Source of the DNA: Lantana camara
Taxonomy: Eukaryota; Streptophyta; Magnoliopsida; Lamiales; Verbenaceae
Length of the DNA: 64,000 nt
Assembly: GCA_037501455.1 (NCBI GenBank)
Contig: CM074856.1
Coordinates: forward strand, 14,219,001 to 14,283,000
Direction: 5' to 3'
Position numbers and translations under genes: made by a program. Below are positions 54,617 through 64,000 of this stretch, in pieces (position 1 is the first letter of the stretch; each line of letters begins with the position of its first letter). Under the pieces are notes generated by a model. The model worked only from the letters and a program-made list of their open reading frames with translations, was not told the DNA's origin and did not search any database.

Positions 54617-57490
54617 ATGGCCAGAAACCAAGCTGACGATTACGTAAGGGAGATTGAGGAGATGTCGGTGGGGAGCTCTTCCCCTCATGGCGATGTCCCC
54701 ACAGCTGTTCCCCTGGCTAGGGCGCTCCCAGATGAAGGGATTCCCTTGGCGATCTCGGTGGCCCAGGCTCCGACTGATGCCGGGGAAGAAGAGGTGGACG
54801 CCGCCGTTCAAGGGATGAACGAGCGTGCTCCCGGAGGGGTGAACGACCTCTTTGAAGAGATGCATAACGTGATGGAAATGCAAAGGCAGGGGGAGAGAGT
54901 ATTCCCAGTGTTGAATAGCGCTGTGAGACCCCAAGATCACAGGATCACAGTGGCTATGATGGCCCCCGAGGGCGAAGCAGGGCCATCCGGGCGTCAATTT
55001 GAGGTTAAGCCCTCCCGAAGGCGCCATAGGAGAGGCAAGGAGCCTGCCACTCGAGTGAGGCAAGATAACCGTCATCAAACTGACAGATCTCCGGATGATA
55101 TTGAGAGTATTCTGACGCTCGACGATTTGGAGGATTTGAGGGCGAAGGCTTATTGGGATGAAGCAGTATTTCCCATGCGACTTCCCGAGGAGGGGAGAGG
55201 GCCAACCGACCGCCGCCTGGGATGATGACGGTCTATTGGGATGCAGTCCTGGATGGGGGCTTGAGGTTCCCTATTGCCCATTCTGCTGCTGTCATCTACC
55301 ACCACCTATGGCTTTGCCCTTCACAAATTCTGCCCAACGGTATAGCTTTAATCAACACCTTCCTAATAACGATGAGAGCCTTAAACCATGCAACCTCGAT
55401 CGTCAACTTCGACAGTTTGATACAAGTAGCCCGCTCGCCCCGTTCGTCGCCCATGGATGGGTTTTATTATGCCCAGGCCAAATCGGGCTTTAAGATGATA
55501 TACTCCCCATCTACCTCCTACGGCGAGCATTGGAAGGAGAAATACTTCTTCGTGGGGGCCCCCGGGGGAATTTTTGGGGTTCATCGCCAGTGGATGATAC
55601 ATGGCGAGGGTCCTTTGGTTAGGGAAAGGACAAGGAATAAAGCTTTTGAGGATTGGGCACAGGGGTTAGCCTTCGTGATGAGGAGTGAGAAAAAATAGAT
55701 TAAGGCTGAAACCCTGGTGAAGAACGAGGGAGTACTGTTTCGTTATGGCTTGTCCTGCCCTCCAGACATGATACTCAACCCTCCAGCCGACATCATGGCC
55801 CTCGATGGTTAGACCCTAGGAACTAACTGCTCTGACTCCTAGAATAACCTTCTAACTTGGTGTGATTTCTGTGTTTTTTGTCTCTGCGATCCGATCAACC
55901 AATTTCTGACGCTCGTTTCTTCTTATTGGCAGGTGTCCAAATACTATCCCAAGGCATGAATGCTGAAGCCCTTTCCCGCATGTTGGGTGCCCAAGGACCC
56001 GCTGCCGACCCTCAACACCCGCAACCGCAGCAAAACCGCCCTCCCAATGCTCCGAGGGGGAGGGTAAACCGTCGAGGAGCTGGCCGAGGGCAGAACAATG
56101 CCCGAGAGGGAGCAGGGAATGAGGCTCCCCCCAGAGGCCCTATTGAGGATCTGACAGTGGAGGGTACCCACGAGGCTACCCCTCTGTCGGCGGCCCCGGC
56201 GGGCCCAATTTCATTGAGTTCAAGCGGGTCTCGAAATCGCTCGGGTGAGCCCATCCGCATACATGAAACCCTTCGGGCCGACCGCCAAGGGAAGAGAAAG
56301 AGGCTTCCGAATTCAATTCCCATTTCTGGTAAGAGGAAAGAGGTGTTCATAGGGCACAGGGGCGAGGGCAGCGACACTTCTTCGTCAGAGGACGAAGATT
56401 TCTGGAAGATAGGCTGCAAGGGCGACTCCCGCTACAAGCGCCAACTGACTGAGGGTCCGGTGCTTCTGAAAAAGAGCGCCTACTCCGTGAACCTCGTTTC
56501 TGACATCGTCGGGAAACTTCAGTTTTTCGGCGATCATGACAAGCTGAACGAGCGTGACGCCGCTCGGGTTGCTGACGATGCCTGCCATGCCCTTATGACG
56601 GTAAGTCCTTAGTATCCTCTGAAGGTTTTCAACTTCCATTGTTTCCATTCTAATGCTAATCTTTGTGTCTGACTTTCCAGGAGGTAATCCCTAGGTTAAA
56701 GAATTTGTAGGGGCGAGCGCAGGCCTACTCCGAGCATAAGGCCAAGTACAAGAAACTGTTACGCATTTCTGACCCCGTCCAGTTGCAAGAGGATTACAAC
56801 ATTGTCAGCGCTCAACTGAATTCCGCCAACCTTGAGAACGTTCGGCTAAAGGAAAATCTGAAGAAGTCCGATGACGCTTTTCTGGTCCTTAATGAGCGTC
56901 ACAGGAAATTGAAGGATGAGCTGGACCAGCTGAGGGTGCAAAATGGGGAGCTGGGTGAGCAGCTGGCGGAGAGCACTCGCCAAAACGAGGAAACACATAA
57001 GGCCCTTGCTGACTTTCAGGCCAAGGTGCAGGGATTGGAGGCGAGGGTATCCTGGGAAGCAGTGAAGAAGTTTGTACGCTCCAAGGCTTTCGTGTTTGCA
57101 GCCAACATCCACTGCTTCGACAATGCTCGGCGTTTCTTTCACAAAGCCATCGGGCAAATGGTGAAACTTGGCTTGGCTCCTGAAAGCGCTCGAACGGACG
57201 TGCGTTTGCTTATGGACTTGGACGAAAACTGTGAGTCTATGGTCCAAGACGAGGATCCTTCCGAGAGCTTGGCGGAGCCAGAATACCAGGAGTTGGTGGA
57301 AACACTCCAGTGGGAGTTCATAGCTGCCAATACAGTAGGTCCCGAGCCTATCCAGATAGAAGATGAAGGCACCCAAATGGACACCGTGGATGTCGAGGAA
57401 CCGGGTGAGGCCCAAACTTCTGACGCTAACGTGTTGGCCCCCGTTCCCCTTGCAACTGCTCCTCCCGAGCCTGACGCTCCAGCCCAGTAA
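54617..57490 (+). pseudogene. spliced antisense ORF of the gypsy element (putative gypsy-type transposon domain)
   Basis: Runs opposite to gag-pol. Pieces: 54617-55225 (MARNQADDYVREIEEMS...), 55222-55807, 55933-56600 and 56681-57490, with introns 55808-55932 and 56601-56680 that have GT-AG ends and keep frame (GAT G|GT GTC; ATG ACG|GAG GTA). The second piece, with VYWDAVLDGGLRFPIAHS and LWLCPSQILPNG, matches the pattern of the plant domain called putative gypsy type transposon (Transposase_28). The last piece has a long coiled coil (QEDYNIVSAQLNSANLENVR on) and an acidic tail. Breaks: a one-base shift near 55200-55225 and in-frame TAG at 55696 and 56708. Function unknown even in intact relatives; it is not a transposase with known activity. 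Confidence 0.7.
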
Positions 57491-58567
57491 AGCTCCCTTG
57501 GCTACTAATCTCTTGCCCTTGTCAGTTCAAAATTCTTCTTTCCATTTACGAACAATTTTAAGTATGTACTTAATCTTTCAGTGATCTCCTGAATATTTTG
57601 GATCCTTTATGCCGCTTTCCGATATATTTGAACTCCTTTTTAAATGCTTGAATGTCTGAATGTTTTCTCCTTTACTTTTAAACGATGAATGATATTATTT
57701 CATTGCGCTCGTCATTCTTTCTTGTGTGAACTGGTCCTTCTTGTATGAACGTTTGCGATGAGTGTGTTTGTACGCGTGGGCGTTTCCTTTAAGAGGGCCC
57801 CTGCATTCGCCATATCACACCATCAGTTTAAAGTTTGGCAGCGTCCGGAGATTTGAGGGGCGTAGATACGAACGCGAGGGTGTTTCCCCCGGGGGTTCCC
57901 TGGCCGTACCCGCAATGAGGCTCGAATTTGAACTTAGGAAACCTCCGGGGATTTGCCTAAGTATTGGCCCTATAATGTGTACCCTCGTCTTGAATGATCC
58001 ATTAGGTTGTACATATTTTAGAAATCATCAGTAGGATTTGCTAAGTATGGGATCAAAGCGAGCGTAGCCGTGGGGTTAGCGTTATTTTGAGGGACCCATG
58101 AAAGGGTTATTATGGGATTCACTGTTTTCTGAGTGTTTCCTCACCCAAGAGGTCGAGGGTCTCCGGGGTTTTTACGAGCGCGAGCCGGAGTGACATGCAC
58201 TCAGCTGGCGTAAATTAAGCATTTTGCCTCCCGGTTGCCCAACACGCTCGTTCTTAGGATTTTTCACACTTACGAATTGTCACACACCCAAATAGCGTTG
58301 CTTCAAAACGATTGGGGTATTACTTAGGCCGTTCGACGTGGAGGATGCTCAACACGGAGTAGGCCTTAAGTTTTGCTCAAATCATTAATCAATAAGGAAA
58401 ACAAATAAATGACATAATTAAGAATTAAAAATGCTCACTGTTATATTCGCAATTTACAAAACGAGTACCATATACTTTCTGTCAAAAGAAAGTACCCCAT
58501 GCCATCGACGGGCAATTACAAAAAGAACCAATGTTTACACGTAGAACCTTCTAAGGTTACATGCATT
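57491..58567 (-). other. spacer between antisense ORF and integrase
   Basis: About 1.1 kb without a reading frame on either strand. It is where two converging transcription units would end. The minus-strand integrase tail (NACNLRRFYV) extends a little into it beyond a TAG. Confidence 0.5.
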
Positions 58568-59575
58568 CTATGGCCTAGGGAGACGCTCGCCTTGCAAAGT
58601 CTCTAACAAGTAGATGTTATTTGCTCGTACCTGAACGACTTTGAAGGGGCCTTCCCAATTGGGGTCCAACTTACCCACGTGTTTGGAGACTTCAACTTTT
58701 TTGAGGACCAAGTCCCCTAGCTGGAAAGTCCTTTCCTTAACACGTTTGTTGTATTGGCGAGCAACGATTGCTTTGTATTTGTGAATACGTGCCCAAGCAG
58801 CATTCCTCTTCTCATCCAGCAAATCTAACTCGAGCGTCCGATTGGCTTCGTTGGCAGCAGGCTCGAAATAGGCCACGCGTGCGGATTCTTGAGCAATTTC
58901 CGCAGGTATCATGGCCTCGGAGCCATAAACGAGGGAGTAAGGGATTTCCCCTGTTGCCGCTCGTGGAGTAGTACGGTAAGCCCACAGGGCTCCTTGGAGT
59001 TCTTCTGCCCATTCTCCTTTCTTACTCTCGAGCATCGTCTTCAGATGCTGGAGTATGGTTCGATTGGTTACTTCCGCTTGACCATGGGCTTGAGGGTGGC
59101 CCACGGAAGTGAACCGCTGTTCAATCCCTAGCTCATAGCACCAATCCCGCGTGTCGGCAGCGATAAACTGGGAGCCGTTGTCTGAGATGAGCACCCTCGG
59201 GACACCATATCTGCATATGATGTTTTTCCAAATGAAATCCCTCACAACCTTGAAAGTTATCTTGGCGACCGCTTCGGCTTCAGCCCACTTAGTGAAATAA
59301 TCCACGACAAGTATTACAAATTTCTTTTGCCCGACCGCCATTGGGAGGGGCCCCACAATATCGATGCCCCACTGATCAAAAGGCCATGAAACATCGATGG
59401 GAATCATTTGAGCCGCTGGCAACTGGGGGGTGTTAGAATGAAACTGGCACTTAGGGCATTTTTTGGAGTAGCTAATGACATCCTGTAGCACCGAGGGCCA
59501 GTAAAACCCACTCCTTAAGACTTTCTTTGCCAAGATCCGACCGCCCGAGTGGTTCCCGCAACTTCCATTGTGCAC
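58568..59575 (-). pseudogene. gypsy integrase
   Basis: 335 codons, minus strand. The zinc-binding part reads HNGSCGNHSGGR and CPKCQFH. The catalytic core has Asp in WGIDIVGPLP and ISDNGSQFI and Glu in GQAEVTNRTI, so the D,D,E triad is complete. The C-terminal part has FQLGDLVLKKVEVSKHVGKL and WEGPFKVV, the usual gypsy integrase tail. The frame ends LPRP-TAG, where relatives continue with Trp and about ten more residues; the bases after the stop still encode such a tail. Upstream in the same frame a TGA at about 59653 separates it from RNase H. Confidence 0.88.
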
Positions 59576-59650
59576 GTGTTCTAGAACTTCCTTGGCCTGC
59601 GAGGGTCTTAAGCATCTCAGCGGTGGGCCTTGGAAGGATCGCTTGAATAG

Positions 59651-60973
59651 TCAACCCTCGGCATCCAATGAGAAGCGAGGGGCTTTACTTCTGATCTTCC
59701 GAGCCTCAACCTTGTCTCTTGGGCTGGTTCCATCCTGGAGAAATCTGATGATCTCATCGAGCCAACAAGGTTCGGAAGGATCAATCATATGCACCTGCTT
59801 CAAAGGTTCCCCTCTACTTATCAACGGTTCCTCTGTCCTAAGAAATGTAATAGCACGCTCGCTAAAACCATCCAGGGCGGATGCGAACTTTGCCAGAGCG
59901 TCGGCCCGTTCGTTTTCTGCCCTCGGGATTTGCAAAAGGTGGAATTCTTTGAACTTGGCTATTATCTCCCTAGCGCTCACCAGATACTGCACCATGGTGG
60001 CTTCTCGGGCCTCATAGGAACCATCAATTTGGCTCGCGATCAACTGCAAATCAACATACGCAGCGACCCGAGTGGCGCCATTTTGGAGTGCAATCCTGAG
60101 CCCCTGGATGAGGGTCTCATACTCAGCTTCGTTGTTGGTGACTTGGAATGCTAGCTTAATGGCATAGTCAACTTCAGCTCCGAGAGGGTCTCTGAGGGTC
60201 ACCCCGGCTCCTCCCCCCTGTGAGGTCGAGGAGCCATCTGTGTGCAGAAGCCATAGGCCATCCTCTGCCGAGGGCCCTGTATCTAAGTTAAAACGCTCCA
60301 CCAAAAGGTCGGCCACGGCCTGAGCTTGTATCGCTGTGCGAGGCTCAAAGGTGATGTCGAATTGACTAAGTTCAATTGACCATTTGATTAACCTCCCTGA
60401 GACGTCCGGCTTTGCAAGCACTTGTCTGAGGGGCTGATCAGTGAGCACCACGATGGAATGCGCTTGAAAATAGTGCCTTAACCTCCGAGAGGCATTCACG
60501 AGCGCAAAAGCAAATTTCTCTATCTCCATGTATCTTTTCTCTGCTCCCTGTAGAGTCTTGCTCAAGTAATACACCGGCATATGCTTACGCTCGCGAATTG
60601 TCACGAGGACAGCGCTCGTGGCTTCCAAGGAAACTGATAGATAGACAAACAAGTTCTCCCCTGGGTTGGGTTTGGTCAGCAAAGGCACGCTCGAAAGGTA
60701 CTGTTTCATGTTCTGCAGAGCCTTTTCGCAGTCCTCGCTCCAGGTAAAGTGGCGGGCGTTACGCAGAATTTTAAAGAAGGGTAGGTTCCTATCCGCGGAG
60801 CGAGAGATGAACCGATTCAGTGAAATGATCTTACCCACAAGCACCTGGACTTCTCTCAGATTGCGAGGGGAGGGTATGTCCAGGATTGCTTTAATCTTCT
60901 TTGGGTTTGCCTCTACGCCCCGTGGCTGACCATATATCCCAAAAACTTGCCACCCCGTACGCCAAATGTACAT
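59651..60973 (-). pseudogene. gypsy RT C-terminal part and RNase H
   Basis: Minus strand. After a shifted start the frame reads RGVEANPKKIKAILDIPSPR (RT connection), then FTWSEDCEKALQNMKQYLSS and PVYYLSKTLQGAEKRYMEIE (the gypsy RNase H1). A second RNase H-like domain with LLHTDGSSTSQGGGAGVTL and TNNEAEYETLIQGLRIAL follows, as in Tat-lineage elements, which carry an additional archaeal-type RNase H. It ends at TGA after FSLDAEG and continues in the same frame into the integrase. Confidence 0.85.
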
Positions 60974-61659
60974 TTGGAAGGGTTCAGTTTCATACCATAA
61001 TGCCGCAGAATATTGAACGCTCGTTTGAGGTCTCCTAGATGAGAATACTGGCGTTCGCTTTTGACGATCATGTCATCCACATATACTTCCATGGATTTTC
61101 CGATCTCACACTCGAACATTCTGTTGACGAGGCGTTGATATGTCGCTCCTGCATTTTTGAGCCCAAAGGGCATGACCTTGAAGCAATAAACACCCATATG
61201 GACTACGAACGCAGTTTTGGGACAATCCTCAAGAGCCATAAATATCTGATAATATCCTTGGAAAGCATCCATCATGCTCATAAGTTCACACCCAGCGGTC
61301 GAATCTACCAACTGATCGATTCTAGGCAGAGGGTACGGATCTTTGGGACATGCCTTGTTGAGGTCCGTGAAGTCATTGCACATACGCCACTTGCTGGCGC
61401 TCTTCGGAACGAGCACCACATTGCAGAGCCATTCGGGATATAGAATTTCTTCTATGTACTGAGCGTCAAGCAGTTTATTGACTTCTTCTTCTATGACCTG
61501 CTTTCGAAATCCATGGACATCTCTCTTTTTCTGCTTTATAGGTTTGAAGGCCGGATCCACGTTCAGCCGATGGACAGTAACGCTCGGATTTATGCCGGTG
61601 AGGTCGGAAGCCTTCCAAGCAAAGACATCAATATTTTCTCGCAAGAAATCAATCATCAT
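60913..61659 (-). pseudogene. gypsy reverse transcriptase N-terminal part
   Basis: Minus strand, 248 codons. It includes IDVFAWKASDLTGI, WRMCNDFTDLNKACPKDPYP, MDAFQGYYQIFMA, FVVHMGVYCFKVMPFGLKNA and the catalytic VYVDDMIVKS. It ends at GYMVSHGA with a stop where relatives read HRGVEANP; that continuation is in the next frame (59651-60973), so one base is missing near 60920. A further one-base shift near 61655 separates it from the protease side. Confidence 0.9.
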
Positions 61660-61732
61660 ATCTGGGAGGGACCGTCGAGGCTGGAACCTATTTGCGTGGT
61701 CTTATCTGGATTCCCTGGCTCCAATTCGATGG

Positions 61733-63181
61733 TCAAGAAGCCTTCCGTAGGTTCCACTCGTACTTCAGGCCTCGGCTGCTCGAGCGCCCGTTTCTTACCT
61801 GTGACTCTTTCACTGGTATCTCCCGAGGGTGTATGACCCTCATCTTCCGAGGAGGAAGCCCAACCTCTCCGAGGGGCGAGTTCCCAGCATCTCCGGGTCT
61901 GCCCGTGGCCTTCTTCTTATTCTTCTTTTTATAGAGCTTGGCCCTCTTGCGATCGGGGCCATCCTCATCTAGTTTGGGGAAGTCAACCGATTTTTTGGTG
62001 GAGCCAACCTGGGTAGGTTGTTTGGGCTTGTGGCTTCGAAGGGAGAGTATGTAACATTCCCATGCTTCCTTAACATTGCACAGTACCTCTCCGGTACCCT
62101 CAGGGGTGGGAAATTTGACTTTCTGATGATAGGTGGATATGATTGCTTTGAAGTCAACGAGGGCGGGGCGCCCAATGATGATGTTGTAAGGTAGGTCCAC
62201 TTCGACTACCACGTAGAGAACATTTAAAGTTTTTCGCTGTGGGGCTCGACCAAAGGAGGTGGCCAAGCGAATTTGTCCGCGAGGGACGATCTCGGAACCC
62301 CCAAAGCCGACGAGGGCTGTTCTGAGGGGTTCGAGCGGGATGTTTGTGATGTTCATTTTCTGGAACGTGGAGTAAGGCAAAACATTTACGGAGCTTCCAC
62401 TATCAATCAAGACCCTCTTTACAACATGATTGTGAACGTCTAAGCTAACCACCATGGGGCAGTCAGAGGTTTCACCGACCCCATGGGGTGTTACAATGTG
62501 CTCTAAGTCTTTCTCCGTAAAACCTACGCTCTCATCCTTCTCCGAGCGTGATGACTTATCAATAGAGAGCACTGGGCGGGGCTGAGAAGATCTTTGGTCA
62601 TAACTCCGAATGTAGTGGCGTCGGGAAGCGTTAGAGTCACCCCCCGAGGGTCCGCCAGCAATCATGTGAATAACCGCGAAGGGCTGGTTTTCCACGTCCG
62701 AGGCTTTCCCTTTTCCCCGGTCACTGGGCTCGGTGTGACGGTGACGCGGGCTCCGGGAGCGCGAACGGCTTCTCCCTCCTGCGTGCGCTCGCTCCACGCA
62801 GTGTTCGTCGTACCTCTCCAACACCTTCACGAACTCTTTGAGGTGCCCCCCAGCGATCAGCCTCTGAATCTCCCTTTCTAGTTGATGACATTCACTGGTG
62901 TCATGCCCTTTCTGCTTGTGGAAAGCGCAATACTTCCCCGAACGCTTCTGAGTCTCCGTCTCTCTCAACTTTGGCGGCCTCTTGAACAACTTCTTATCCG
63001 CCATGGCATATACTTCGGCAATAGGGCGGTTGAGAGGGATGCGCTCGAACTTTCGAGGGGGTGAGGCGTTCCTCCGAGCGGGAAGGGGGCTTCGACGGCG
63101 GCCCCTGGTTGAATCTCCTCTGTCCTCGGGGGCTTTGCTGGGGCGAAGGGGGCTTCGACGGCGGCCCCTGGTTGAATCTCA
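61733..63181 (-). pseudogene. gypsy gag C-terminus and aspartic protease
   Basis: Minus strand. From the truncation at about 63181 the frame is open to 61733, so the visible ATG at 63004 is not the true start: upstream it reads FERIPLNRPIAEVYAMADKK. The zinc knuckle-like motif is CAFHKQKGHDTSEC. An Arg/Ser-rich linker follows, then the protease motif VLIDSGSSVNVLPYSTF and YNIIIGRPALVDF. At about 61790 the frame shifts: the sequence EVRVEPTEGFLTIELEPGNP continues one base off. A 34-bp tandem piece GATTCAACCAGGGGCCGCCG... occurs twice at 63093-63181 next to the breakpoint. Confidence 0.85.
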
Positions 63182-64000
63182 TCACACTTAAATATATAAA
63201 TTAGTGCAAGTTGTTTTTTTTGATAAAATACTCTTTCTGTAAAACTGCTACTTACTATTTATCTTATTTTTGTCTTTGTCTCTACCAATTTTTTTTAGGG
63301 TTTTTATTGTTGCATATATTTTTTCAGTGTTTGACATGACATTTTTTTATTTATTTTGCCTATTTTATCATGCAGGACATATACTCTAGAGTCATATCGC
63401 TGTCTAAATAACGTCAGGAAGACAGAAAATAATTATGTGTTCAGCGTGTACGTATATTTTTTAGTACCACTTGTCATAAATCTAAAGTTGCTCATAGGAG
63501 ATGAAACAGGGGATCACGAGCCCTAAAAAAGTTCGTAGGATCTCTCAAAAAATTCCAATTTGAGGTACTAAAAGCTCGTGGATTCCTACAAAAGAGTGAG
63601 AGAGAGGATAAGGCATAAATATAGCTAGTTTCACAAATAATGCTCATAAATACACAATTATCTAAAATAGTCGAAACTTAGCTCAAAATTCTAAAAAAAA
63701 AGATTAAGTAATTAAAATCCCATAAATCCATAACAAACTTTAGAAAAGTAGACGTAACAGAGGCATGGAAAGAGATAACGCCAGGAGCTCAACTTGGTAA
63801 AAGGCGTGACGAATGGCCTGCATTTTCTACGCATTCTCTCTCTGCAAAAACGGTTTCTAATTTTGCTCTATATCACTTAGCGTGTGACCCAAAAGATCAT
63901 CCTCATTTCCCACGAAACTTTGCCCCAAAACCTGGTAAGCATTCATCTCTCCTTTGTTTAATTATAAGCAATGTTCTTCGTTAATTTATGATTATCCTTT
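63182..64000. other. right flank, no gene identified
   Basis: AT-rich sequence after the gypsy breakpoint. It includes the dispersed phrase also seen at 47717 (63547-63574) and the motif GGAGATGAAACAGGG (63497-63511). A splice-donor-like GGTAAGC follows a transcript-like stretch near 63934, so a gene might begin outside the window; nothing codable is seen here. Confidence 0.35.

Larger units (their letters stand above)
53164..63181 (-). mobile_element. Ty3-gypsy element of Tat/Retand type, 5'-truncated, with antisense ORF
   Basis: Read on the minus strand from right to left: gag end and protease (63181-61733), RT (61659-60913), RNase H (60973-59651), integrase (59575-58568), a spacer, an antisense reading frame on the + strand (54617-57490), then the 3' LTR (about 53164-54553). 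Order RT before integrase marks Ty3-gypsy; an extra ORF between integrase and 3' LTR, in either orientation, is known for the Tat lineage. The 5' LTR and first half of gag are missing: at about 63181 coding sequence stops abruptly against unrelated DNA. At least four frameshifts and several stops make it dead. Confidence 0.85.

Noticed and set aside
56846..57415. 189-residue minus-strand frame opposite the coiled-coil exon
   Set aside because: Shadow; codon pattern and introns support the + strand frame. It is in gypsy sense orientation but matches no gag or pol domain.

Overview
The window is nuclear DNA of a flowering plant, most likely a eudicot: AT-rich, with introns, and with plant-type gene families and plant LTR retrotransposons in layers. 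Most of the 64 kb is mobile DNA. I found three host genes or gene remnants: (a) a secreted subtilisin-like protease of the AIR3/SBT5 type (4370-8098, + strand, nine exons), complete except for one frameshift in a run of nine G; (b) an intact six-exon RAB2/RABB1-type small GTPase of 211 residues (44221-46254, +); (c) the 5' half of a lipid-transfer-protein-like gene (51023-51274, -), cut off by an LTR fragment.

Layout. 1-3800: a minus-strand Ty1-copia element running off the left edge, with a nonsense codon in its gag zinc knuckle. 4251-8098: the subtilase, with a MULE-type MITE in intron 4. 8881-11016: two more MULE-type MITEs (9-bp target duplications) and a hAT-type element (8-bp duplication). 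11873-35432: a Ulp1/C48-protease-like gene of the kind carried by plant MULEs, split by a 20.8-kb nested block. That block is a Ty1-copia element (12184-32990), itself split by an 11.1-kb LARD-like element with two ~3.98-kb LTRs and no coding capacity (17646-28755). 35590-36160: a ~120-bp tandem array behind the Ulp1 gene. 36452-39185: a diverged LTR related to the copia LTRs, holding a second hAT-type element. 39543-43353: a small non-autonomous LTR element on the minus strand whose interior fuses processed pieces of two host genes, PRMT1-like and MurE/PAP11-like. 44221-46254: the Rab gene. 49063-51022: a ~100-bp tandem array, a SINE-like piece and an LTR fragment. 53164-63181: a decayed, 5'-truncated Ty3-gypsy element of Tat/Retand type on the minus strand, carrying a spliced antisense reading frame on the + strand.

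The order of insertion can be read directly: Ulp1-type gene first, copia element next, LARD last. The LARD LTRs differ at under about 1% of sites; the gene-carrying element's LTRs differ at about 5%. The most interesting objects are the gene-capturing LTR element, the gypsy element with an antisense ORF and TATA boxes facing both ways in its LTR, and the Ulp1-bearing unit whose downstream array shares sequence words with small MITEs elsewhere in the window. All homology calls are from memory of family motifs; no database search was run.
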